DNA from: Agrocybe praecox
Taxonomy: Eukaryota > Basidiomycota > Agaricomycetes > Agaricales > Agrocybaceae
Length of the DNA stretch: 64,000 nt
Direction: 5' to 3'
NCBI GenBank assembly: GCA_964017145.1
Contig: OZ024844.1
Span: 310,001-374,000 of the forward strand
The position numbers and the translations under genes were made by a program. This document shows positions 34,803-46,539 of the stretch, piece after piece (position 1 is the stretch's first letter; every line of letters begins with the position of its first letter). Under the pieces are notes generated by a model. It saw nothing but the letters and a program-made list of their open reading frames with translations, had not been told where the DNA came from and did no database searches.

Positions 34803-36406
34803 TCAATGGCATCGCGAGTTCGTGAGCAGGCTTTTATTCCTGAAGTGGCCGAATTCCCAGTTGAAACAGTCCTGAGGTGATTATGGGCATAATGCATTTT
34901 CAAGAAGAGAAAGACAATCACGTACTGTGCAGACACCATCAACACCCTCTACTTCGTATGCTGGCTTGGCTATTGGAACTTCTCGATACCGCCCCTTGTC
35001 TTCACTGCCATCCGGTTCGCCGCCACGACGTCGCCATCCCCATCTAAGGGCAGAAAGCCAGCCATGTCCTGTCTCCTCCTCTTCCTCGCCATTGAACTCG
35101 TCTTTCCAGTCACTATTGTCAGAAAGCAGCCGGTCCACGACCAATTTAATGCCATGATTTCGGATATCGACAGACCATCCAAGTTTCTGAATGGTGTCGT
35201 ACAGAATGACTCGACCATTATGACAGCGAGTCTCGAGGGCAAAGCCCCCGATGGCACACAAGGAGGTTACTCCAGTGCATGTACCCATAGGAATAGGCTA
35301 AGTAAGAAATAAGTACCGTTTTATATTTTCGAAGAGGTTTGGGACGCACGTCTGCAGTATTGTATACATGAACGATATGGTCCATTGAAGGCTGGCAAAT
35401 AATATATATGTTCGATAAATTTGGTTGTAGATCGATAAATACGCACTGGTCGAGGTAGATGCAATCTCTGAGATGCCAACCTTTCAGCTGGAGACTCAAA
35501 GGCAACAACTGGCACTCCAAAAGTAGCTCCAATGAGCGAAGACAGGCCACCACCTAATGAGTGGCCAGTCAACCAAATGTTGGCATTTGGATACATGTAA
35601 GTGACATTATTGTAGAGATTCTGCAGGGTGTTCCATTTCAGTCAACACCTCAGCAGTGTCGGAAAAGGACTTACCAAACCAAAGGGATAAAATAGGCCTT
35701 CATCTTTCAGTGCCTCCTCAACACAATCCGTCTCGCAACGATAGCCGCCTTCGTAACAATTGCAAACAGGCGACCAGGTAGGTCCGACACGCGCGCAGCA
35801 ACACGAGAACAGAATATTATCGTTCTTCTTGTCCTTTCCAACCGTAGAACCACCACCACCGACTAACCATCCTGCAGAAGTGCCTTTGATAGAGATCACA
35901 ACGGTCGAATTGTCGTTAGAAACAAATATATGACCTCTCATTCCATCATCCTCCGGCTGCCAACCGTACGAGTCTGAGCTCCACTCATCCGAAAGGTCGT
36001 ACCACTCGCTGACGGTCTTGTTGTCTGCAGCATATGTATTAAATGCCATCTTGCCCATCATGAGCAATGTACTGCGTTTTGTGACATCCGGAGCGGCCAC
36101 ATCCCAGTCTTGCCACTGCACGCTTGGAGTTATTCCACTTTGTCGGTTTAGTCTAGCTGCGTGAAACGTCGCGAGAGATTCTGGACGTGGTACCCTAGAT
36201 TTTCTCTTCTGGACAGTGAATTGTGTTTCCACATCCGAAAACGACGCTGCTGGATTTAAGTCTGAGAATATGACTCGAGAAGTGTTCGTCACTGCATGTT
36301 GATGGCGCAATTGAAATGTAAGAGAGGATTCGCTGGACTCCGTGATAGTATTAGACCACAGTAAAGTGCTTAAAAGACCATGTAGTGTGGCAGGCAAGAA
36401 CAACAT
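34803..36406 (-). CDS. ATG15: Autophagy lipase Atg15 (class 3 lipase)
   Basis: Exons (minus) 35675-36406, 35447-35620, 35350-35391, 34926-35297 and 34803-34871 give 462 aa. The N-terminus MLFLPATLHGLLSTLLW is a signal-anchor. The lipase core has VVISIKGTSAG, then WLTGHSLGGGLSSL with the catalytic Ser, then FESPAERLA. The HVYNTADPIPMGTCTGV and GGFALETRCH motifs and the end CTDCFNWEFGHF are characteristic of Atg15, which breaks down autophagic bodies and intravacuolar vesicles. It is the only gene inside the 33-kb GTPase cluster that is not a GTPase. Confidence 0.93.
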
Positions 36407-36634
36407 GGTTGAGCGCTAACGGTGGCACACTGCTTGAAGCGGAAGACCTTGACCACCTTGACTTGGCGTTGCTGCTGATCAGTTCACGTGTAACGTTGCC
36501 ATATTTAGTAAACCACATTAACCTGGGCGGCCCATTCTCATGATCGTCTTTTTTCTTTTTCAAGGTCTTCCCCGAGGTTGGCTCATGAATCTATCAATCT
36601 TCATAATCTCTCAACAATAAGATACAGAGACGGA

Positions 36635-38456
36635 CTAAGTAGTCAAAAGTCTAAATAATTTTCCCAACTTCCGCGTGAATGGGATCTTCAATTCCCGAAT
36701 CTGACTGTCCAGTTTCTTGATTTTCTCCGTCGCCTCAGCGAACCTTTTCCAGGCTTCCTGGTCTCCTCCTCCTCGAGAAATCTCAGTGATTATCTTCTTT
36801 TGCGCCTCGAGTATCTCTTTAAGAGTGTAGCGAAGTTCTTGCCCCGCTTTGGTCTCCGGGATGATCTTGTTGTCGTCAACCAGCTCCGATTGTATGGCGA
36901 GGTAAGTGTCGAGTTTCATTTTGCTAACGATGACCTCGATGAACTGAATGGCAGACTCGCAACTGTCTTGAAATTTCAATACATCAGTCCCTCTTTGAAT
37001 CATAGGGAGCCAATGGGCCGATTCCAGTTCATTTTGGTGCAGTTGACCATTCTCTGGGTCAACCCCCCTCCAGTGTGTTGTTCCAATGACGACTTTTCTA
37101 AGCGCAGCATCTCCACAAATGTCATTGAACATCTCCAAATTTCGGCGGGCCGCACCCGAAAACCGACCACTGCTTATGTCGTGAAGAAAGATGATACCTC
37201 CAAGGACCTTTTTCTGGCGGTAACTTGGGCAGAACAATTACACGTTATTCAAATAGGAAATGAGTGTTGACATTGTAAACACGCTTACGATTTTGCTAGC
37301 CAATCAGCCAGTGTTTGAAGGATAAAAGCATCAGATCCATATGTATCATCGAAACCGGGAGTGTCAACCATCGTAATTGCGTAGTTTTGAAGACTAGGAG
37401 TATCGAGGAAAATTGTAACAGATTGGATTACAGTGCTACAGGAGGTCAACCCGTGACCAACACGCATTTTCTCCTGTCTCAGGAGATAATTGATGAACTA
37501 GTAAAAAGGGAGAAAAAAAAAAAAGTTAATCGACTATATCTCGGGGATCGGCGATACTACATACGCTGCTTTTTCCTGCACAGGACATTCCCATTACCCT
37601 ACGTCGTTAAAAGTTGAGGTTATCATAGTAGAGAAGGATTATAAATGGGGCCGCACGGGATAAATATTTCCTGTCGAACATTTACAATGCACTCGAGGAA
37701 CTCCAAAGCAGACAGGCGATTTTCTTCGAAATTTAATACGCGTGCACCTTTGTCAATCATCGAAGTCCAGAAATCCTTGAGCTGAGATTGTTTGTCTTGA
37801 AGAGTCATTTTATCCAACAGGCGTCGCCCTTTCGTTGTACCGAAAACAATCTTAGCATTCGTCGCTTCCTTAGACCTATCTTGAAGTCGCTTGAGTAATC
37901 GCCCAGCCTCAGGAGATACCCTATCCCTAGTTATGTCGTGGAGGTATATAATGCCACCCAAGGCTATCTTCCTAAAATCAGCGTGTAATCAGATTAGGGC
38001 CGTCAAGAACAGATGCGGACTATTACTTGTCTTTGAGGTACTTCAATAGATTTTCCAGTATGATGTCGTTTACCATTCCATCCTCTTCGAACCCTGGGGT
38101 ATCGACTATTGTGAAGACATAATCCTTGAGCGTTGAAATGTTTGTCGGGTAAGGTTTAAGCATAGCATCGTCGAAACTGATTGAATTCGATTCAAACGTT
38201 CTAGTGCAAGGATCCAGTGTAGTTCCAACAGGACAGTTATCCGACTCGAAAAGATGATTGATAAACTGGCATTTCCGTAACAAAAGTAAAGCGTTCAACA
38301 ACTGGCTAGAGTTCGGCCACGAGAAGAAAAGTTCCTTACAGTGCTTCTTCCTGCCCCGGTCATTCCAATAACCCTAAATCATGTCATTTTCAGTTGAGCG
38401 AACAAACAGAATACATACGGTATGAGGACTTCCTTCTGATGTTTTGGTTTCGCCAT
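36635..38456 (-). CDS. Double-domain AIG1-like GTPase (HDIS class); module 1 has a Walker A Lys-to-Arg change
   Basis: Seven exons (minus): 38419-38456, 38340-38373, 38027-38265, 37657-37971, 37565-37598, 37289-37497 and 36635-37223; 485 aa. MAKPKHQKEVLIP runs into module 1, VIGMTGAGRST, where the invariant P-loop Lys is Arg (38346-38348). G3 is TIVDTPGFEEDG, then IIYLHDITRDRVS and FGTTKGRRL. The module-1 exon ends VRQEIFIP and is spliced straight to VMGMSCAGKSS of module 2, with VDTPGFDDTYGSD, IIFLHDISSGRFSG and IGTTHWRGV. The C-terminus has the NKIIPETKAGQELRYTL helix and a basic end. Module 2 is close to the single-domain gene at 45141-46208. Module 1 probably cannot bind or hydrolyse nucleotide normally. 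Confidence 0.83.
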
Positions 38457-39161
38457 CTGGGATTGCATCTAATGGTCCGGTCTTGAGCTTGAATTGCAGA
38501 AATGTGCTAGAGGCGAATGAGAAAGGACAAAAGGCCACATTTGTGATAACAAATGTCATTTGTATCAATAGACACGCGGTTTTCGTTAGCCATGGGTGAA
38601 ATAAAGTTCCAAAGACCGAGTAAGTAATTCAAACCCTCAATGTTCTCGTTCGTGGTGTGAGCCGCTCGGCATGCTCTGATGTTCGTCTGACTTCGAAATT
38701 CTATCCGGAACCCTGCGGCTTGAACTCAGAAACCCCCTTTTGACCACTCCCACATTGTCGTGATCATTTCCCTCCCAATGAGCGTCTTTACGATCTTGTC
38801 GCAGACGATTAATCTATAGTGATACATCATTTAATATCGTGCCAGAAGATGCAAGGGGCATGCTTCCTTACTATTATACCATGACATTGGTCCGATTCAT
38901 CCTCGCTGGAACCTCAAGGCGATACAATGTGATTATGTTTGTTCTAAATCTGTTTTTCTTTTCCTTTCAGGAGGGATCGTACATGAATCGTGGTACCAAA
39001 TGTCAATTACACGCCGCACCTTTTGCAATTGGACGGATAAATTCGTCCTTAACACTTCTAGAGTGACAAGTCGGTTTCACATACCCCGCCTGTCTTCATT
39101 TCCCGCAAAGTCCACTTTTCTTTCTTTCTGTACGGTCAACCGTCGGTCTCGAGTGGCAGAA
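38457..39161. other. Divergent promoter region between two double GTPases
   Basis: No coding exon supported. Separates a minus-strand and a plus-strand double-domain gene. Confidence 0.45.
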
Positions 39162-40969
39162 ATGGGCCGAAGCGTCGAAGATTTACGGGATGATGATATT
39201 GGAATATTGTGAGGGTCAGTATCTTTACATAAGTGTTTATCCAACCATTTTTGCAGACTCTTGGGCCCTACGGGGACCGGGAAAAGCAATGTAAGTGTAT
39301 CTCTTTCAATCCAAGTTGACGCATTTGATAAGACGTTTTTGAAGATTATAGATCTTCTTTCGCAACATCCAGTCAAACGTGCTGATTCTGGATTAAATTC
39401 TTTCACTGCTACCGTTAATCCCGTGAGACTCAAGAATTATAAATCGTACGGAGATCGTGTCATTATGATTGATACGCCTGGATTCAACGACACTGATACC
39501 AACAAGTCTGATGCACAAATACTGGAGCTTATAAGGGAATGGCTTGGAGAGAGGTATGCCCTCGTATCCTTGGCCATCTATATTGCTAGATGTGACTCGC
39601 GACTGTCATAGCTCCCAAAAGGCCCCAAAGATTTTACGAGCAATATGTTTTTTGCATCGTATCTCCGACCCTCGAATGGATGGTGGGAACCTTCGTGCTC
39701 TAGAGATGTTCCAGAAGCTTGTACACGAAAGTCAAACTGCCGCTTCAGTTATTTACATCACCACGATGTGGGATATCCTGGATGGCGATATACCTGAACA
39801 GCGCGAAACACATCTCAAAAAAAAATACTGGAAGTTAACACTTGATTCCGGTGCCTCTACAAAGCGTTTCCACAATACCCAGGATTCGGCAATGGACATC
39901 TTGGATCACGTTCTGGGAGTGATACACAACAAAAACGAACCAATTACCTTCTCCATTTACAACACTATGATGGCTTATTCAAGCGACCCAGGTTGTCAAC
40001 CTCGAGATGAACATGAAAAAGTGTACCACGCACAATCGAGTAAATCAACGAAAGTCCTTTTCCTGTAAGTATGCCCAACACCTTCCAAGCCCTCATTTTA
40101 ATACGTGAGTTAAAGAATACTGGGTCAGACTGGGGTAGGGAAAAGCACTGTAAGTAAGGATGAATTGTGTTCATGCAAATTGGTTGTCTTATATATATCT
40201 AGTTCGTCAATTATGCTGCAGGGGAAGATGTCGCTACGGTCAATCATACTTCGAAAGCCCATAATCTAGCCATAAATTGTTTCGACGTTCAACATCCAAA
40301 TCGTTCCAGGACACAGTGCCTGTTCCTGGACACTCCCGGATTCAACCAACCCCATGATGGTGATGATGTCATTTTGAAAACTATTGCAAATTGGTTCAAA
40401 CACAATACTGCGTATGTTATATCCGCTTATCTCATATTTTAATTACTCATTGTGGATACACAGCTCTTATCCTAACATGACTTTTGGAGGAATTATCTTT
40501 CTCCATAGCATCGACGAAAAGCGAAATCAGTCGAATATAGAATCGCGTATCTTGAGTAATATCTTCGTGCCAGAACCCATGAAACATCTCATTTTGACGA
40601 CAGTAGCAACATGCCAAAACAATAAGGAAGACGATCGTCGGGAAGAACTGCGAAAAAAAAACTGGAAACACCTCCTTTCTCGGAATGCCAGCGCATTTGA
40701 TTTCACGAATACGAAGGAATCCGCCTGGGATATCGTGGATCGTCTCCTCGAACACGGTACCCTAGACATTAGCGTAATTCAAGAAAACTTGGACAAGATT
40801 TGTAACGGGCATAAATCGAGAAAAACGCAGCAACCTGACAACGACCTGGTGCAAGGTTTCTTTTCCATGCTCATGAAATTCAGCTTCATCAAGGTGTGTC
40901 GGAGATCTGGTGACCCAGGGTTCTCATTACTGACTATATCTTCAGTTTCTGCGTCAATTATTTGACTAG
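39162..40969 (+). CDS. Double-domain AIG1-like GTPase (HRITD class; module 2 degenerate)
   Basis: Eight exons: 39162-39208, 39257-39290, 39345-39553, 39612-40064, 40116-40149, 40203-40411, 40464-40893 and 40946-40969; 479 aa. Module 1 has LLGPTGTGKSN, MIDTPGFNDTDTNKSD, CFLHRISDPRMDGG and YITTMWDIL. The same exon runs on to STKVLFL and is spliced to the second 34-nt exon, ILGQTGVGKST. Module 2 has FLDTPGFNQPHDGDD and IIFLHSIDEKRNQ, with LTTVATCQ where TTMWD is expected. It keeps a complete P-loop but has lost the G4-like motif. Frame is intact throughout. Confidence 0.83.
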
Positions 40970-41872
40970 CCGACCTTCACTCCGTCTAATTAGTCTATGA
41001 TGCCTCTTTTTCTGTCCCTCTCTCCGATAATAAAACAAAACGATCCTAGCTATCCCCGATTCTTTCCGATGAAGGAGGAAGGGAGGGTTCTCTGTCAGTC
41101 AAGATCGTACAGATTCCCCTCCAAATTTCGTTGCAAGCACATGGGAGAATAGATCACACAAGCTGTTAAGTAACCAAGTAAGCCAATGATTTCCGAGGAG
41201 GGTGCCGTCTTTCTTTCTGTACACTTTTACTTGACTTTCATTTGATCTCAAACTTTATCCCATCCCAATGGGAGTGAAGTTCAGCGATGGATAATGTGGT
41301 CAAATAGAGGAAATAAATGCGAGAAAGGAATTAAGTTTCCAGGAAGGAGTCGAAGACTGGCGCTCGAGCTTGAAGCGTCGCTACGATTAGTACATATGCA
41401 CGAGAAAATTGGTAAGCGTAAGCATCAGGAAAGTGCGCATTTCCCTTAATGCTTACCCATCGACACTTCTTGAGCTTGATCGATGATCACTTCAATGGCC
41501 AGCTGGCTGCTGATAACCAATAACACCTAAAATTTTATCTTTGCTTTTCGTGTTGTTTTCGTGTAACAGGACTGAGGTCCAACCATGCTATGGAGGCGTG
41601 TAACACGTTGCTGGGCTGCCTCTTAGCGTCATTCCCGCATCGGGAGTCATACATGTTGCAAACTTCTTATGACCAAGAATGACATTTGGGGTGGTACGCA
41701 TGTTACATCACACGGAGAAATGGTTTCATAAAACGAAGGTGATTTATCTTTATCTTTGGTATGAACCCTTCTGACCGAGAATACCCCTGCGACTCTTTCC
41801 CTGCCTTCTTCCTTCCAGATATCAACGCAACTTTTGCTCGTCGTCTCCGACTCTCTGCACTAGACCAAGATC
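40970..41872. other. Intergenic, no gene supported
   Basis: 0.9 kb between two same-strand GTPase genes. No open frame with motif support, no tRNA-like cloverleaf noticed. Confidence 0.45.
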
Positions 41873-42997
41873 ATGAAAAGCTCGATAAATAAATCGAAGC
41901 GTGACTCCAATTCCAGCGCCGAAGAAATTATAATTCCGTGAGCTATTCCCGACATAATGGTACAGTAGAAATTTATTCGAATCATGTAGGATAATGGGAC
42001 CTACTGGTGCAGGTAAAAGCACCGTAAGTGCTTCGAAAATGCCTATAAATTCCCTGAATTAACACCGCAAGTTAGTTCGTCAACACCCTTTTGCAGACCA
42101 CAGTCGCCGATGTCGGTCACCAGTTAACATCTTGTACAACCAATCTCCTTCCCGTTGAAGTCCCACTTCAAGGCATCGACGTACCAGAATACTTGAAAGG
42201 TTATCGTTTCACTGTAGTCGACACACCTGGGTTCGATGACACTCACGAGAGGGACGCGGAGATCTTGTATCTCATTGCGAATTGGCTCAAAGCTGCGTGA
42301 GTGATTGGCCCAATAGAACTCGGACTCAAAAATTGATATTAATTCAACTCACAGGTACCTTAGAAACAGCCATCTCGGCGGTGTCATCTATTTGCACGAC
42401 ATCTCTTTGAAACGATTTACCGGGACCGCCCGCAGAAACCTTTCTTTGTTCAACTTGATGTGCGGAGATGAAGCTCTCAAAAATGTTGTGCTGGCCATGA
42501 CGAATTGGCCTTCGAACAGCGCATCTTACGAGGGTCATAACAATCCCTTCATCAACCGCGAAAACGAATTCAAAACAGAGCATTGGCGCGACATGATTGA
42601 CAAAGGGTCCCAAGTTACGCGCTTCATTAACACCCAAGCTTCGGCCCTGGATCTTATCAATCTCACAATTCGTCAAATTGATCTGCAGAAAATGCAAAAC
42701 AAAGCTGCTGTTATGCTCGAAATCCAGAGTGAACTTGCCCTGCAACGAAAAATTGTCCCAGAAACCAAAGCAGGAAGAGAGCTTCGGTACACTCTGGAAG
42801 AACTCCTGGCGATGCAGAAGAAACTCGTAAATCTAGAGGGAGAAATTGCAAGGGGAGACCCAGAGGCGAAGGAGAACCTTGAAGCACTGAAGGCGAAAAT
42901 GTATAATTTCCTTTCCCAGGTCAAGCAACTGAAAGTCCCGCTTACGCGTAGACTTCGCAAGTATCCAGATTTTGATGACACAAGTGTAAATAATTAA
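41873..42997 (+). CDS. AIG1-like GTPase (HDIS class, single domain)
   Basis: Exons 41873-41937, 41990-42023, 42076-42296 and 42355-42997 give 320 aa. The N-terminus MKSSINKSKRDSNSSAEEII ends in IIIP before the 34-nt exon IMGPTGAGKST. Then VGHQLTSCTTNL, TVVDTPGFDDTHERD, VIYLHDISLKRFTGTARRNL and LAMTNWPSN. The C-terminal half is a predicted coiled coil with RKIVPETKAGRELRYTLEEL and ends in a basic VPLTRRLRKYPDF. Closest relatives in the window are the genes at 62266-63357 and 45141-46208. Confidence 0.88.
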
Positions 42998-43122
42998 TTT
43001 TGCGGTACATAAATTCTATTTCATGTCTGGAAGGATCTGCCTATATCACTAAAAAAATCATTCTTGCGTTCAGTCGTTCTCTTATAATTATAAATTATTA
43101 CGAAATGATTGGTATAACCTTT

Positions 43123-44061
43123 TCAACATATGATACACAAGCTGCGCGTTCTTTTGACATCCCGCTCCGATATTCTTTTCCTTTCGCTTCTCATCTCCTT
43201 TTCCAGTGTGGAAAGCGCCTTGAGGGCCCCATTCGTTTGGATCCCACGACAATTATCTGACTCGATACGTCCGACGACGAACTCAACAAATCTTCTGGCC
43301 GATTCAATATCATCATTAAACTGGACGACCTGCTCTCCACTTCTACCGGCGAACTTTTTGCAAATATTCGCGAGTTCTTGCGCACGACTTATACCATCCC
43401 GGACGTGTACCCGGGCCCATTTCGTGGTCCCAAAAACCACTTTTTGCCACACTTTGTCGCCATAAATGGACTGGAATATAAGGAGGTTTTTCTCTAGTGC
43501 AGATTTGGAGATATTGTCATAGACGCTCCCAAGGAATATGAAGCCAACAAGTGACCCAGTTCGACTAGGGATAGGGTGTGCCAGCGTAAGGTGAGATCAG
43601 CCACACAGTGAGTTTTATCTTGTTATAATAAACAAACTCACGTTGTTTCTTCCAATTTATTTACTATGAGCTTCCATGTATCCAGATCATCGCGCTTTCC
43701 ATCGTCGAATCCGGGAGTATCAATAATGGTGAAATCATAGTGTTCGTATTTCGACAAGCTCATCGGAAAAGAAAGGAGTTTCTGGGTACACGAGGCCAAA
43801 TCAGGTCCAACAGTAGACTTGTTTGCTCCCAAGAGTGTATTGATAAACTGCATATAGCCATAAGTCAAGGCAACACAGATTTCACGCAAGTTACTCACAG
43901 TGCTTTTACCCGCTCCAGTCAGTCCTATAATCCTTCCGGCGATATGCGAAAGTCAATTAGGGAGGCTTCAAACCACGTTGAATTATAGAATTTTACATTA
44001 TTATCATTTTTTTTCCCGATCCTGCAGGTTGTTGATTTGCCGTCTGCTTTGACTTCGCCAT
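43123..44061 (-). CDS. AIG1-like GTPase (HDIS class, single domain, divergent)
   Basis: Exons (minus) 43997-44061, 43899-43932, 43642-43847 and 43123-43564 give 248 aa. MAKSKQTANQQPAGSGKKMI leads to IIGLTGAGKST, then NKSTVGPDLASCTQKL, TIIDTPGFDDGKRDD and VGFIFLGSVYDNIS, where the usual HDIS box is changed to GSVY. VVFGTTKWARV is kept. The C-terminus is short (RISERDVKRTRSLCIIC) and lacks the PETKAG helix; the final CIIC could be a lipid-modified Cys end, but this is speculative. Confidence 0.8.
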
Positions 44062-45140
44062 TCTTTATGCCCTGAGCGGTATAGTGCAGAGTGTGGTCAA
44101 ATAGTATGTGCGAAGAATGCGTTGACACCCCAGTGCAAGAAAGCAACCGTTCACGATCCGAGTTTTCTGTGGCAAAACAATCTCGTAGTCCGACGTTTGT
44201 GTAGTATATGAAGAGCGTCGTCTCCATTGAAGCTCATTATAACATGAGCATGCGTACCTACCAATATATTTTAAGCCGAGCATCGATCACTGACCCGGCC
44301 TCAAATGCAAGTCCCTCGAGGTTTAAACGTGTCAAGAACTTCTCTTGATTAATACAACCTTTCCCTTGAATTTCATAGTGGGCCTACTTTTTTTATCAAA
44401 TAGACGGGCACTGAGCGAAAGGCTCATCGCGGCGGGCAATACTAAACGCCCTTGGGGGTTTCTTTACACATTAGCTTTTGTACATCTTCTTAATGCTGCT
44501 TGAGATATCTGCAGAGCTTGGTGTGAGTCAAAGGCGGTAGGTCCCGTAAAACAGTCGTCTTACCAGATACTTATCAAACTGCATTTTCTTACATCAAGAT
44601 CCAGTGGCCTCAAGTGAAGAATATCTTCCGGCAACGGGCGCCAGATTTCAAAGTCCGACAATCGCGCTGTTGACTAGTAATGCCGGTGACATTTCTACTC
44701 AGAGTCGGTTGACTCTGAATGTACATCAACCATGTTAGAGATCGACAAGGCTTCCTCTTTCCGTACCATATCTCTCCGGATCACACAGGCCTACTATAGA
44801 TGTACATTGCTTCGATGTGATTTGCAGTCATGGTCGACAGCCTGAGCTGCCAGCATCCTGCAGGCAGCCCTGAGCCTAAAGCCTTGCACGCACATACCGA
44901 ACCGTTCTGCCTTATGCCAGGTGGTTATTAAATTCTAAAAAAAAGGACAGGGCACGCGGTACCCGCGTGCACATACTAAGTCGTGGGCGACAGATGTGGA
45001 CGCCAGGTTTGTTCTCGATGTAAAGTGATAAACCTTGGATAAACCCTCGTTTACACTTTACTGTAACCTTCTGGCGCTTACCACCCATTGTAGTAACATA
45101 ATTTTCTCCCTCATATCACAAATACCCAAGTGCAGCTTAA
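44062..45140. other. Divergent promoter region between two HDIS-class GTPases
   Basis: About 1.1 kb without a supported gene. One of six divergent spacers in the cluster. Confidence 0.45.
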
Positions 45141-46208
45141 ATGCCGTCCAGCAAACCCGTCCAGCGTACAGAGATCATCATACCGTATGATTTTTTCTGT
45201 ATTCTTTAATAACCACTATTAAATATCATTCGGGTTAGCGTCATGGGTGCCACTGGGGCAGGGAAAAGCAGTGTATGTACTTGTATAACTCAACATGATT
45301 TACTCTGGCGCTGAAGTTCTGCTTTCCTTTTGCAAATTCTCGGATTTATAGTTTATCAATGGTCTTCTTGGGAAGGATGAAATGCTCGTCGGCCATCAAC
45401 TAACGTCCTGTACCAGCGAGCTTCAAGCTGCCACAGTCACTTTCAATACCTCTGTCCTAAAGGACTACATCATCACGATAGTCGATACACCAGGATTTGA
45501 TGATACGTACGCTTCAGATGCGATGATTCTTCGAACCGTGGCTGAATGGTTAGAAAAATCGTAAGTTTATTAGTATTGGGTGATCGCTCACGTTATGCTT
45601 ATACAATGTTTCTACGAAGTTATCGCCAGAAAAAAGTCCTGGGGGGAGTTATATACCTCCATGACATATCTAGCGACAGGTTTTCCGGTACCGCTCGTCG
45701 AAACCTGGAAATGTTCAACCACATGTGCGGGGAGGCTGCGCTCCGAAAGGTCGTAATTGGAACGACGAAATGGAAGAGAACCTCGCCGGACATTGCTCAA
45801 AGACACCAGGACGAACTGCAAACGGTTCACTGGAAGTCTATGATACAAGGAGGGACTGATGTATTGCAATTTCGTGACAGTCGCGAGTCTGCCATTCGAT
45901 TCATCGAGGTCATCGTCAGCAAAATGAAATTAGATACTTACCTCGCCATACAATCGGAGCTGGTCGACGACAAGAAGATCATCCCGGAGACGAAAGCGGG
46001 GAAAGAACTACGTTACACCCTGCAAGAGATGCTTGAGATGCAAAGGAAGATGGTAAACCTTGAGATAGCGATTGCTCGAGGGGGAGACCAGGATGCCCAG
46101 GACAAGCTTGCTGAGACGACGGAGAAAATCAAGACATTGGATAGTCAGGTTCGGGAATTGAAGATCCCATTCTCGCGAAAGTTACGCAAGTTATTCAAAC
46201 TGTTTTAA
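45141..46208 (+). CDS. AIG1-like GTPase (HDIS class, single domain)
   Basis: Exons 45141-45184, 45239-45272, 45352-45560 and 45620-46208 give 291 aa. MPSSKPVQRTEIIIP is followed by VMGATGAGKSS on the 34-nt exon, VGHQLTSCTSELQ, TIVDTPGFDDTYASD, VIYLHDISSDRFSGTARRNL and VIGTTKWKRT. The C-terminal helix has KKIIPETKAGKELRYTLQEM and ends KIPFSRKLRKLFKLF, a basic amphipathic end. It is very similar to module 2 of the double gene at 36635-38456, so one arose from the other by duplication. Confidence 0.9.
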
Positions 46209-46539
46209 TTATATCATGACTACATTCAACGAAGCACACAAATACCTCCCTTTTATTGTTGTATCCCTCACGTTCGACCAGACCTCGACCTCAGACCAAT
46301 TTTTTCGTAATATAATTATTTGATTGACTCGTATTATATCATCTCATCCTGAACGTGTCCTGTTCGATCTTGTCGCTTTATAACGACAACAGCCTAAACT
46401 ATTCAATCCGGGAGTGAACTAAATTTTCACAAAATTCTACGCGTTATCACTACAAAGGCTACCGACGTGTGTGAGTAAATCTGTGATTTATCTGCATTAC
46501 TTAGTGGTAAAACTTTCACGTTAGAAAGGTTGACTTACG

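Noticed and set aside
36635..38456. Initial reading as two separate minus-strand GTPase genes
   Set aside because: No start codon exists before the second P-loop exon, while splicing from the first module (ATCCC to G-GTA-ATG) keeps the frame; treated as one double-domain gene.
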